DNA from: UBA668 sp049318165
GTDB taxonomy: Bacteria > Actinomycetota > Acidimicrobiia > Acidimicrobiales > Ilumatobacteraceae
DNA: 11,339 nucleotides
Direction: 5' to 3'
NCBI GenBank assembly: GCA_049318165.1
Contig: JBMOGW010000112.1
Location: 1-11,339 of the forward strand
In this document: positions 1-6,814 of the stretch, in pieces
How the letters are laid out: every line of letters starts with the position of its first letter
How positions within the stretch are numbered: the first letter of the stretch is position 1
Position numbers and translations under genes: made by a program
Notes under the pieces: generated by a model
Seen by the model: the letters and a program-made list of their open reading frames with translations, nothing else
Told to the model about the DNA's origin: nothing
Databases searched by the model: none

Positions 1-488
1 AGGAGGGCACCTACCGGTTGCCGGAGAGCCAGCTCGACCGCTTCCTGATGCGCCTCTCGCTCGGTTACCCCGGGCGCGCCGCCGAGCTGTCGATCCTCGA
101 CTCCAACGGCGCCGCCGACGCACTGCACTCGCTGCGACCCGTGGTCTCGGCGAGCGAGGTGCTGCGGATGTGCGCGGCCGTGCGCACCGTGCACATCGCC
201 GACCCGCTGAAGGGCTACATGGTCGACCTCGCCGAGGCCAGCCGTTCACACCCCGGCCTGCTGCTCGGCCTGTCGCCGCGAGCCACGCTGCAGCTCGCTC
301 GGGCCACCCGTTCACACGCCGCCGCCAACGGGCGCGACTACGCCATTCCCGACGACGTGAAGGCGGTGAGCGTGCCCGTGCTGTCCCACCGCATGGTGCT
401 GCGTCCCGACGCCGCCGCACGGGGCCTGACGTCCGAAGGTGCGATCGACGACATCTTCCGTGCCGTCGCGGTGCCGGCGGGACGCTGA
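1..488 (+). CDS. MoxR-family AAA+ ATPase, C-terminal part (5' end outside window)
   Basis: This is the last 161 or so residues of a MoxR-type AAA+ ATPase, a family thought to act as chaperones that help assemble or activate partner proteins using ATP. The reading frame is open to the left edge (first whole codon at base 3) and begins with EGTYRLPESQLDRFLMR, the signature that follows sensor 1 in MoxR proteins. The Walker A and B motifs would lie upstream and are not visible. The rest is the helical lid: a GLSPRA stretch carrying the usual sensor-2 arginine, then a segment ending in IPDDVKAVSVPVLSHRMVLRP, typical of the family's C-terminus. Its TGA overlaps the next gene's ATG by one base (TGATG), so it is probably cotranscribed and translationally coupled with the DUF58 gene, the standard MoxR partner. 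The internal ATG codons in this frame are not real starts, because homology continues upstream of them. Confidence 0.93.
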   Translation, partial: EGTYRLPESQLDRFLMRLSLGYPGRAAELSILDSNGAADALHSLRPVVSASEVLRMCAAVRTVHIADPLKGYMVDLAEASRSHPGLLLGLSPRATLQLARATRSHAAANGRDYAIPDDVKAVSVPVLSHRMVLRPDAAARGLTSEGAIDDIFRAVAVPAGR

Positions 489-1630
489 TGCCGACCCGCC
501 ACGGCTGGGCGCTGCTCGTCGGAGCAATGGCGACCTTCGTCCTGGCGCGCCTGTTCGGGCTGCTCGAGTTGTACGTGGTGGCGACCGGGCTGACGGTCGT
601 GCTGGCGGCGGCGCTGCTGTCCGTCAACCGACGGCTGCCCGACCTCCGTGTGCGGCGCATCGCCCGTCCGTCGATGGTGTCGGTGGGCGAACCGGCCCGC
701 GTCGACATCCAGGTCTCGAACCACGGACAGCGCCGGTCGCCCCGCCTACGCCTGTGGGAACCGGTGGGCAGCCGTGGCGGCGCGCCGATGCAGCTCGCTC
801 CGCTGCCCGCCGGCGATTCAGCGACCGCCGCGTACCGCGTACCGTCCAGCCGCCGGGGCGTGCTGCACCTGGGGCCGCTGCGCGCCGAGCGCACCGACAT
901 GCTCGGGTTGTGCTCGCGGGTGGACGTGCTCGCCGGGAGCGGCGAGGTGCTGGTGGTGCCCGAGCGCATCCCGCTCGCCTTCCCCGGTCTGGCCAGCAAC
1001 GGTCGGCTCGGCGAGCACCTGCGAATGAAGTCGTGGGGGCAGACCGGCAGCGAGTTCCACTCGCAGCGCGAGTACGTGCCCGGCGACGACCTGCGCCGCA
1101 TCAACTGGAAGTCGTCGGCGCGGGTGGGCGACCTGATCGTCCGCGAGACCGCCGTGGAAGGCGTCAACCGTTGCGTCATCGTGCTCGACACGATCGCGGC
1201 CGAATACGACGACGACTCGTTCGAGCGTGCGGTGGTCGCCGCAGCGAGCGTCGTCGCCGGCGCCGTGACCCTCGGGGTCACCACACGGCTGGTCGCGCCC
1301 GGGCTCGACCTGCGCGGCCCGGAGGTGGCCCACGACTCGCTGCGTTGGCTCGCCACGGTGCAACCGGGCGACCTGCTGGTGGACCATCTCGCCTCGGGCC
1401 GCACCCACGGCGACGGACTCGGGCTGCTCGTGCTCATCACCGGCCACCCGTCGTCGGCCGCCGCGTCGAAGGTCCGTGCGGGTGCGGCGCCGGACGAGTC
1501 GATCGTGATGGTCACCACCACCGAGGCACCCGGCGCGGGGACGCGCTTCGCCGTCGACGGCACGTCGCTCACCTCGATGCAGCAGACGTGGAACCGCCTC
1601 GTGCTCGGCAACCAGGTGGTGACGGTGTGA
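488..1630 (+). CDS. DUF58 domain membrane protein
   Basis: A 380-residue protein of the DUF58 family, which regularly sits beside MoxR ATPases; its molecular role is not settled, but the MoxR protein probably acts on it. Residues about 6-47 hold two hydrophobic helices, so it is membrane anchored, followed by a beta-rich segment. The defining DUF58 motif lies at about residues 187-212: GSEFHSQREYVPGDDLRR, then INWKSSAR. After it comes a vWA-like fold, with the first strand CVIVLDT near residue 220 that retains only part of a metal-binding motif. The length is typical. The start is the ATG that overlaps the moxR stop; a longer reading frame begins upstream at base 170 but would lie inside moxR and has no family support. 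The stop overlaps the GTG of the transglutaminase gene by four bases. Confidence 0.93.
   Translation: MPTRHGWALLVGAMATFVLARLFGLLELYVVATGLTVVLAAALLSVNRRLPDLRVRRIARPSMVSVGEPARVDIQVSNHGQRRSPRLRLWEPVGSRGGAPMQLAPLPAGDSATAAYRVPSSRRGVLHLGPLRAERTDMLGLCSRVDVLAGSGEVLVVPERIPLAFPGLASNGRLGEHLRMKSWGQTGSEFHSQREYVPGDDLRRINWKSSARVGDLIVRETAVEGVNRCVIVLDTIAAEYDDDSFERAVVAAASVVAGAVTLGVTTRLVAPGLDLRGPEVAHDSLRWLATVQPGDLLVDHLASGRTHGDGLGLLVLITGHPSSAAASKVRAGAAPDESIVMVTTTEAPGAGTRFAVDGTSLTSMQQTWNRLVLGNQVVTV
1614..1619 (+). promoter_or_regulatory. Ribosome binding site for the transglutaminase gene
   Basis: AGGTGG lies seven bases before the GTG at 1627, inside the end of the DUF58 gene. The spacing and the GTGA overlap support choosing 1627 as the start rather than the far longer open frame that begins at 439. 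Confidence 0.6.
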
Positions 1631-3891
1631 GCGCCGACGCCGAACACCGCGACACGCGCCCCGCCGCGACGCTGTGCCTGTCGCTACTGACCGCCGTCAC
1701 GGTCGTCGGTCTGTGCCGCATCTTCCGCGGATGGGATTTCCTGCAGCCGATGCTGGTGCTCGCGTTCGGCATGCACCTGCTCGCCTACGTGTTCCGCGCC
1801 GTCCGATTGCCGTTGTGGGCCGCAGCCCCGGCGATGCTGCTGTCGCTGTTCGTCATGCTCGGCATCGTCTACTACCGCGACACACTCACCGCGTTGCTGC
1901 CCACCGGGCGCACCATCGATCAGTTCCGCACCGACCTGCGGCTCGTGCTCGACCAGTTCCCCACCGCCGTCGCGCCAGTGCCGGGTGAGGGCAGCTTCGC
2001 CACCGCCACTGCGGGCATCGTCGGGCTGTGCGTGATCCTCAGCGACACCTTCGCGTTCCGGGCGATGGGTCGCATCGAAGCGGTCGTGCCCACGGGTGTG
2101 CTGTTCGTGTTCACCTCGGCCCTCGGCACCGACCGCAACCGTGTGATCGCCGCGGCGCTGTGGATCGCCGCCGCCGTGCTGACGGTGGCCGTCTTGCGCT
2201 TCTCCGACGCCGAGCAGGAAGGCGGCTGGATGGGATCCCGACGGGTGCGCCTCGCCGCCGCGCTGCCGGCCATCATCGCCGTCGTGGCGGTCAGCGGCGT
2301 CGCCGCGTACGCCGTGGGACCGCGCCTTCCCGGCGCCGACGAGTCGTCGCTGATCGACTTCCGCCACCGTGACGGCAACAAGACGTTGGTGCTCAACCCG
2401 ATCGTCAGCATCCGCGACAAGCTCGTGAAGCAGAGCAACCGGGAGGTCTTCTCGGTGCGCAGTTCGGACAAGGGCCACTACTGGCGGGTCACTGCGCTGC
2501 CCGTCTACGACGGCGAGGAGTGGAAGCCGGGCCAGGAGGACATCGCCGAGGTCGGCGACCGCACCGGAGAGGTGCTGATCTCGGGCGTACGCGTCACGCA
2601 GACCTTCACCTTCAAGCAGGAGGCGTCGAACCTGCTCCCGGCCGCCTATCAGGTGGTCCGGGTGTCCGGCAACGACGGCGTGAAGTGGGTGATGGACTCG
2701 CAGGGCCTGGTGATGGCCGGGCAGAAGACCACGAAGAAGGGCACCACCGTGCAGGTCGAGTCGGTGGTCGCCGAGCCATCGCCCGATCTGCTGCGCGCCG
2801 CGACGGTGGCCGGGGCCGACCCCACGTTCCTGGAACTGCCCGACGACGTGCCCGAGGTGGCGCGCACGACCGCCGACGCCGTGACCGCCGCCGCGTCGAC
2901 GCCCTACGACAAGGCGCTCGCCCTCCAGAACTGGTTCCGCGACAACTTCACCTACAGCACCGACTTCCAGGCCGGCAGCAGCACCGACGCGATCACCGAG
3001 TTCCTGCGCGGCAAGCTCGGCTTCTGCCAGCAGTTCGCCGGCACCTTCGCGGTGATGGCCCGCCACCTGCAGCTGCCCGCACGGGTCGCGGTCGGCTACA
3101 CCCCCGGCGATCTCGGCACCGATGGCCAGTACCACGTGCGCGGCCGCCACGCGCATGCCTGGCCCGAGGTGTGGTTCGACGGCATCGGCTGGGTGGCGTT
3201 CGAGCCCACGCCCCAGCGTGGCAACCCCGATGCCACCGGCTACACCGACGTGGCACCGCAGCAGGCGGGGCCGAACGACGGCAACACCAACAACACCAGC
3301 AACACCAGCGCCAACACGGCTAGCACCACCACGACGCCCGGGGCTTCCACCCCGTCGACCACCGCCACGGGCAACACCCGACCGGGCGAAGGCGTTGGCC
3401 CCGGCCGCGGCTCCACCACGACCGAATTCGGTGGGGCCGCGCCGAAACAGCAGGGTGGCTCGTGGATCGTGCCGCTGGTGATCGCCACGCTGGTGATCGC
3501 GTTCGTGCTCTGGCTGCTCCTCGCGCCGCGGGTGATCGCCGCGTTGCAGCGACGCCGCTTCCGCACCCCGCGCGAGCGGATCATCGCGGCGTGGCACCGG
3601 GCGTGCCACGCGCTCGCGCTGGCCGGCGCGCCACCCGTCGCCGGCGCCACGCCGATGGAGTACGCCCAGCGCGCCGACGCGTCGACGGGTGCGGGCGACA
3701 GCCTGCGCGAACTCGCCCAGACGGTGACCGTCTCGGTCTATTCGACGTTCGAGCCGACCGATCGCCAGGCGCGACGCGCCGAAGCGCTCGAGCACGAGGT
3801 GGACCTCCGCTGCCGCACGCTCACGCCGTGGCGGCTGCGACTGCGCAACTCGTTCGACCCGGCGATGCTGCGTCGCCGGGTGTCGGGCTGA
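1627..3891 (+). CDS. Membrane-anchored transglutaminase-like protein with DUF4129-type C-terminus
   Basis: A 754-residue TgpA-like protein. Residues about 13-225 contain six or seven hydrophobic helices. They are followed by a large, probably extracytoplasmic, region carrying a transglutaminase-like (papain-fold) domain at roughly residues 420-530. The catalytic motifs are visible: Cys467 in LGFCQQFAG, His510 in HAHAWPEVW, and Glu526 in WVAFEPTP where many relatives have Asp. Then come an Asn/Thr/Ser/Gly-rich linker (about 550-610), one membrane helix (about 613-636) and a cytoplasmic tail resembling DUF4129. The start is GTG, overlapping the DUF58 stop by four bases, with an AGGTGG site upstream. 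The MoxR-DUF58-transglutaminase order is a conserved actinobacterial arrangement. The fold predicts a thiol enzyme acting on amide bonds (protease, cross-linker or amidase) outside the membrane; its substrate cannot be told from sequence. Confidence 0.92.
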   Translation: MSADAEHRDTRPAATLCLSLLTAVTVVGLCRIFRGWDFLQPMLVLAFGMHLLAYVFRAVRLPLWAAAPAMLLSLFVMLGIVYYRDTLTALLPTGRTIDQFRTDLRLVLDQFPTAVAPVPGEGSFATATAGIVGLCVILSDTFAFRAMGRIEAVVPTGVLFVFTSALGTDRNRVIAAALWIAAAVLTVAVLRFSDAEQEGGWMGSRRVRLAAALPAIIAVVAVSGVAAYAVGPRLPGADESSLIDFRHRDGNKTLVLNPIVSIRDKLVKQSNREVFSVRSSDKGHYWRVTALPVYDGEEWKPGQEDIAEVGDRTGEVLISGVRVTQTFTFKQEASNLLPAAYQVVRVSGNDGVKWVMDSQGLVMAGQKTTKKGTTVQVESVVAEPSPDLLRAATVAGADPTFLELPDDVPEVARTTADAVTAAASTPYDKALALQNWFRDNFTYSTDFQAGSSTDAITEFLRGKLGFCQQFAGTFAVMARHLQLPARVAVGYTPGDLGTDGQYHVRGRHAHAWPEVWFDGIGWVAFEPTPQRGNPDATGYTDVAPQQAGPNDGNTNNTSNTSANTASTTTTPGASTPSTTATGNTRPGEGVGPGRGSTTTEFGGAAPKQQGGSWIVPLVIATLVIAFVLWLLLAPRVIAALQRRRFRTPRERIIAAWHRACHALALAGAPPVAGATPMEYAQRADASTGAGDSLRELAQTVTVSVYSTFEPTDRQARRAEALEHEVDLRCRTLTPWRLRLRNSFDPAMLRRRVSG
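3280..3435 (+). repeat. Low-complexity AAC/ACC-rich stretch coding for an Asn/Thr/Ser linker
   Basis: Inside the transglutaminase gene, imperfect tandem triplets (AACACCAACAACACCAGC followed by AACACCAGC) start near 3282. They lead into Thr/Ser/Pro/Gly-rich codons up to about 3435. The stretch codes for the flexible linker between the extracytoplasmic enzyme domain and the last membrane helix. Triplet tracts of this kind tend to vary in length between strains. Confidence 0.7.
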
Positions 3892-3900
3892 CGGGCCGAT

Positions 3901-4233
3901 TCAGTCGTCGCGACGCTGGTTCGGCGCACCGAACCGACCGCGCATGCTGTCGGTGAGGTGTCCGATGCCGGCCTCACCGAGCGACCGGGCGTGCCGTTCG
4001 CACACCAGCGAGGCGATCACCGCGCCGATGAAGGCGGCGAAGCTGAGGAACGGACTGATCGAGAGGAACGCGACGGTCAGCACCAGGCAGGCCACCGCGG
4101 CCACCCCGGACAGCATCAGCACCCGGCGGTCGCCGTGCGCACGCTGGTGGAGGTTGCGGCCGAAACCAGGGTCGCGTTGGAGCTGCTCTTCGATCTGGCG
4201 GAGGATCCTCTGTTCGTCTTCCGAGAGCGGCAC
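3901..4233 (-). CDS. Small DUF3040 family membrane protein
   Basis: A protein of about 110 residues with the DUF3040 hallmark at its N-terminus, PLSEDEQRILRQIEEQLQRD, followed by DPGF. This family is common in Actinomycetota and of unknown function. The N-terminal part is an amphipathic charged helix. The middle holds two adjacent hydrophobic helices (LMLSGVAAVACLVLTVAFL, then FLSFAAFIGAVIASLVC), and the tail is charged and arginine-rich. I chose the GTG at 4233 because family members start directly before PLS. A GTG at 4266 would add 11 residues (MWPEEFCEDAP) and leave 21 bases after dinB; neither start has a strong ribosome binding site. It is the last gene of the minus-strand operon. Its stop lies nine bases from the stop of the convergent transglutaminase gene, with no visible hairpin terminator between them. 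Confidence 0.85.
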   Translation of the reverse strand: MPLSEDEQRILRQIEEQLQRDPGFGRNLHQRAHGDRRVLMLSGVAAVACLVLTVAFLSISPFLSFAAFIGAVIASLVCERHARSLGEAGIGHLTDSMRGRFGAPNQRRDD

Positions 4234-4287
4234 GGGTGCATCTTCGCAGAATTCCTCGGGCCACACAACGCGGTGCTCGTCAGGTTT

Positions 4288-5574
4288 TCAGCCCGAATCT
4301 TGATCCGGACCCCACTGCTGGGCACCCTTGCGCACCAGGCGAAGGCCCTGGCCATCGACGGCGCTGGCGGGCCCGATGGCGCTGCTCCCGAACCGTGATC
4401 GGATGGCATCGACGGTCTCCTCCGCCGCCTGCCAGTCACCTGCCGTGGCCGGCGCGCCAGCGGTGTCCGCGGCGAACAGGTCGTCGAGGCTCAGCTGCTC
4501 GGCCGGCGCCCCGAAGTTGCTGCCGGCGACGCCCAGCAACCGCACGCCCGGGGTCGGATCGACGGCTTCGAGCAGCGGCTCGACAGCTGCGACGATGGCG
4601 TGGGCCGTCTGCACCGGCGACGGGAGGGTGACCGACCGGGTGATCGTGTGGAACCCGGAGAAGCGCACCTTGAGCGACAGGGTCCTCGCGCCCGCACCGT
4701 GGCGTCGCAGTCGCCCGGCGACGCCGTCGGCGAGGCGCACCAGCTCGCGGCGCAGCTCGTCGTGGGTGTGCCGATCGGTGGCGAAGGTCTCCTCGTGGCT
4801 GATCGACTTCACCTCCCGGTCCACCTCCACCGGACGGTCGTCCCGGGCCCAACTGAGCTGGTGCAGGTGCTGGCCGTGGGCCTTGCCGACCGCCGCCACG
4901 AGCGTTGCCTCGTCGAGCGCGGCCAGGTCGGCCACGGTGCGCACGCCGATCCGCTCGAGCCGCTCGAGGGTGGCCGGCCCGACGCCCCACAGCGCCTTCA
5001 CGGGCAGCGGGTGGAGGAATGCGAGTTCCTCCCCCGGCGGCACTTCCACCACCCCTGGTCCGTCCACCACTCCATCGGGGCGCGGCACGGGTTTCGCGGC
5101 CTTCGAGGCCAGCTTGGCCAGGAACTTGTTCGGCGCCACACCGACGCTGCACCGCAGCTGCAGTGTGTCCCACACGTCGGCGCGCAGCCGCTCGGCGATG
5201 GCGACCCCGTCGCCGAACAGCCGCACGGCGCCGGAGACGTCGAGGAACGCCTCGTCGAGGGCCAGCGGCTCGATGAACGGCGTGACCGACTGGAAGATCT
5301 CGTGCACCTGGGCACTGACCTCGGCGTAGAGCGGGTGATCGCCGGGCAGGAACACCGCGTGCGGGCACAGCTGCCGGGCGCGGGTGGACGGCATGGCCGA
5401 GAACACCCCGAAGCGGCGGGCCTCGTAGGAGGCGGCGGCGATGACGCCGCGGTTGCCGGTGCCGCCGACGACGACAGGCCGCCCGACCAGGTCGGGGCGG
5501 CGACGCAACTCGACGCTCACATAGAACGCGTCCATGTCGACGTGCAGGATCGTGCGCGCCGACGCCGCGCTCAC
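4288..5574 (-). CDS. dinB: DNA polymerase IV (Y-family translesion polymerase)
   Basis: A 428-residue Y-family polymerase that copies past damaged bases with low fidelity. The first catalytic motif is HVDMDAFYVSVE, with metal ligand Asp13 and a tyrosine (Tyr18) at the steric-gate position that excludes ribonucleotides. The second is LALDEAFLDVS, with Asp107 and Glu108. CSVGVAPNKFLAKLASKAAKP marks the palm. A helix-hairpin-helix (WGVGPATLERLERIGVRTVADL, split here only by description) spans about 196-217. The little-finger domain begins near VKSISHEETF (about 255). QLSLDDLF at 360-367 resembles a sliding-clamp binding motif. A 60-residue tail follows, containing DAIRSRFG, which is frequent in actinobacterial DinB. 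The GTG start overlaps the Nudix stop by four bases. No LexA-type operator is visible next to the gene, so expression probably follows the operon promoter. Confidence 0.95.
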   Translation of the reverse strand: MSAASARTILHVDMDAFYVSVELRRRPDLVGRPVVVGGTGNRGVIAAASYEARRFGVFSAMPSTRARQLCPHAVFLPGDHPLYAEVSAQVHEIFQSVTPFIEPLALDEAFLDVSGAVRLFGDGVAIAERLRADVWDTLQLRCSVGVAPNKFLAKLASKAAKPVPRPDGVVDGPGVVEVPPGEELAFLHPLPVKALWGVGPATLERLERIGVRTVADLAALDEATLVAAVGKAHGQHLHQLSWARDDRPVEVDREVKSISHEETFATDRHTHDELRRELVRLADGVAGRLRRHGAGARTLSLKVRFSGFHTITRSVTLPSPVQTAHAIVAAVEPLLEAVDPTPGVRLLGVAGSNFGAPAEQLSLDDLFAADTAGAPATAGDWQAAEETVDAIRSRFGSSAIGPASAVDGQGLRLVRKGAQQWGPDQDSG

Positions 5575-6053
5575 CGCACTCGCTCGATCCTCGCGCCCGA
5601 TCGCTCGGCACCGTGGAGCGTGAACTCGTAGTGCGGTTGGACGACACCGAGCAGCCAGTCACCCACCGGTGCGTGCACCCACGGCGGGCTGGCGACGAGC
5701 AGTGCCGGGGCGTCGGCGGCCGCGACGTGGCGCACCTCCTCGACGATGCCGTCGGGGTCGTCCAGGCGGATCTCCCCGTCGACACCGGTGGCCTCCCACG
5801 CCTCCACGCGCAGCTGCCAGCCCATGTCCGGCGCCTCGACGGTCACGGTGTACGACCGAGCGGACCAGCCGAGCACGCGCAAACCGGTCTCCTCGCGCAC
5901 CTCGCGTTCGAGGCCTTCGAGCAGCGTCTCGCCCTGGTCGATCACGCCGCCGGGCGGTGTCCATTCCAGGGAACGGTCGCGCCGACGGTTCCCCACCAGC
6001 ACCAGTCCGTCACCGTGACGGATCAGTGCACCGCCGACCAGCCACCTGCGCAT
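5571..6053 (-). CDS. Nudix hydrolase
   Basis: A 160-residue Nudix-family pyrophosphohydrolase, the class that cleaves nucleoside diphosphates linked to another group. The Nudix box is complete at residues 36-58 and fits G-x5-E-x7-REVREETGL exactly: Gly36, Glu42, Arg50, Glu51, Glu54, Glu55, Gly57. A WTPPGG sequence leads into it and the N-terminal strand is WLVGGALIRHGDGLVLVGNR. The substrate cannot be assigned; oxidised nucleotides, NDP-sugars or ADP-ribose are all possible. The start is the ATG that overlaps the glycosyltransferase stop by one base (TGATG). The stop overlaps the dinB GTG by four bases, so the gene is coupled on both sides. The open frame upstream to 6863 lies over the glycosyltransferase gene and has no family support. 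Confidence 0.92.
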   Translation of the reverse strand: MRRWLVGGALIRHGDGLVLVGNRRRDRSLEWTPPGGVIDQGETLLEGLEREVREETGLRVLGWSARSYTVTVEAPDMGWQLRVEAWEATGVDGEIRLDDPDGIVEEVRHVAAADAPALLVASPPWVHAPVGDWLLGVVQPHYEFTLHGAERSGARIERVR

Positions 6054-6790
6054 CAGCCGCCCGTCTTGCGGCGCTCGCGGCGACCGCGGAAATCGCTCAC
6101 CCACAGCTTGGCGACCAGCACGAACGCCTCCTGAATGATCGACCCGGACATCTTCGACACGCCCTCGGTGCGGTCCTGGAACGTGATCGGGAACTCCACG
6201 ACCTTGCCACCACTGCTGACCAGGCGATAGGTCATCTCCACCTGGAAGCCGTACCCCTCGGCGCGCACGGTCTCGAACTGCATCCGTTCGAGCATCGTCG
6301 ACCGGTAGGCGCGGTAGCCGGCGGTGGCGTCGTTGATCGCCAGCCCGAGAACACCCGCCGCATAGCGGTTGCCCCAGCGGGACAGCATCCGCCGCTTGCG
6401 CGGCCAGTCGACGGTGCGACCACCGGGCACGTAGCGGCTGCCGATGGCCAGGTCGGCGCCGTGTTCCACGTTGCCCACCAGGGCGACGAGCACGTCGGGA
6501 TCGTGGGACAGGTCGGCGTCCATCTGCACGCAGATCTCGGCGCCGTCGTCGATCGCACGCCGCAGCCCCGCCCGGTAGGCATTCCCGAGCCCGTTCTTCT
6601 CGGTGCGGCGCAGCACGTCGATGTTGCCGAGCTCGGCTCCCAGCTCGTCGGCGCGGGCCGCGGTGCCGTCCGGGCTGCCGTCGTCCACCACCAGCACGCG
6701 TGCCTCGGGGAGCGCCTTGCGCACCTCGCGCAGCAACCGTTCGATGTTGTCGATCTCGTTGTACGTCGGGACGACCACCGTGGTGTGCAC
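6053..6790 (-). CDS. ppm1: GT2 glycosyltransferase, polyprenol-phosphate-mannose synthase type
   Basis: A 245-residue single-domain GT-A glycosyltransferase of the DPM1/Ppm1 type, which transfers mannose from GDP-mannose to polyprenyl phosphate on the inner face of the membrane. Visible motifs are VVVPTYNEIDNIERLL at the N-terminus, VVDDGSPDGT (Asp36, Asp37), the metal-binding DAD at 91-93 in QMDADLSHDP, IGSRYVPGG, and DRTEGVSKMS at about 206-215, all characteristic of this subfamily. It lacks the C-terminal membrane helices of other polyprenol-phosphate glycosyltransferases and is not fused to an apolipoprotein N-acyltransferase as Ppm1 of Mycobacterium tuberculosis is. The GTG at 6790 is the start, because the first strand begins directly after it. 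It is the first gene of the minus-strand operon, probably leaderless or nearly so. A dolichol-phosphate-glucose-like specificity is a less likely alternative. Confidence 0.88.
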   Translation of the reverse strand: MHTTVVVPTYNEIDNIERLLREVRKALPEARVLVVDDGSPDGTAARADELGAELGNIDVLRRTEKNGLGNAYRAGLRRAIDDGAEICVQMDADLSHDPDVLVALVGNVEHGADLAIGSRYVPGGRTVDWPRKRRMLSRWGNRYAAGVLGLAINDATAGYRAYRSTMLERMQFETVRAEGYGFQVEMTYRLVSSGGKVVEFPITFQDRTEGVSKMSGSIIQEAFVLVAKLWVSDFRGRRERRKTGG

Positions 6791-6798
6791 GAGCGGGC

Positions 6799-6804
6799 AG
6801 CCTA
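6799..6804 (-). promoter_or_regulatory. Putative -10 element for the glycosyltransferase operon
   Basis: On the minus strand these bases read TAGGCT, matching the TANNNT form of actinobacterial -10 boxes. The final T lies eight bases before the GTG at 6790, so initiation would fall at about 6792-6790 and give a nearly leaderless mRNA. I see no clear -35 element. It shares two bases with the plus-strand hexamer at 6803-6808. Confidence 0.5.
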
Positions 6805-6808
6805 CGCT
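6803..6808 (+). promoter_or_regulatory. Putative -10 element for the plus-strand membrane protein operon
   Basis: TACGCT matches TANNNT. Its last T lies six bases before the GTG at 6815, exactly the distance expected if transcription starts on the G of the start codon (leaderless mRNA). A GGCAGG directly before the GTG is too close to serve as a normal ribosome binding site. No clear -35 element is visible. Confidence 0.5.
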
Positions 6809-6814
6809 GGCAGG

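Noticed and set aside
439..1626. Long in-frame extension upstream of the transglutaminase gene
   Set aside because: It overlaps the whole DUF58 gene in another frame and reads as Arg/Pro-rich filler. The GTG at 1627 has a ribosome binding site and the usual four-base overlap.
1684..3795. Open frame of 703 codons on the minus strand, antisense to the transglutaminase gene
   Set aside because: The plus-strand gene has clear family motifs over this span. The antisense product is His/Arg/Gly-rich with no recognisable domain, as expected when high third-position GC removes stops from the opposite strand.
3906..3915. Perfect 10-base palindrome CGTCGCGACG near the convergent junction
   Set aside because: It has no loop and no following T-run and lies within the last DUF3040 codons. 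Palindromes made of CG-rich words are frequent by chance here, so it is not called a terminator or operator.
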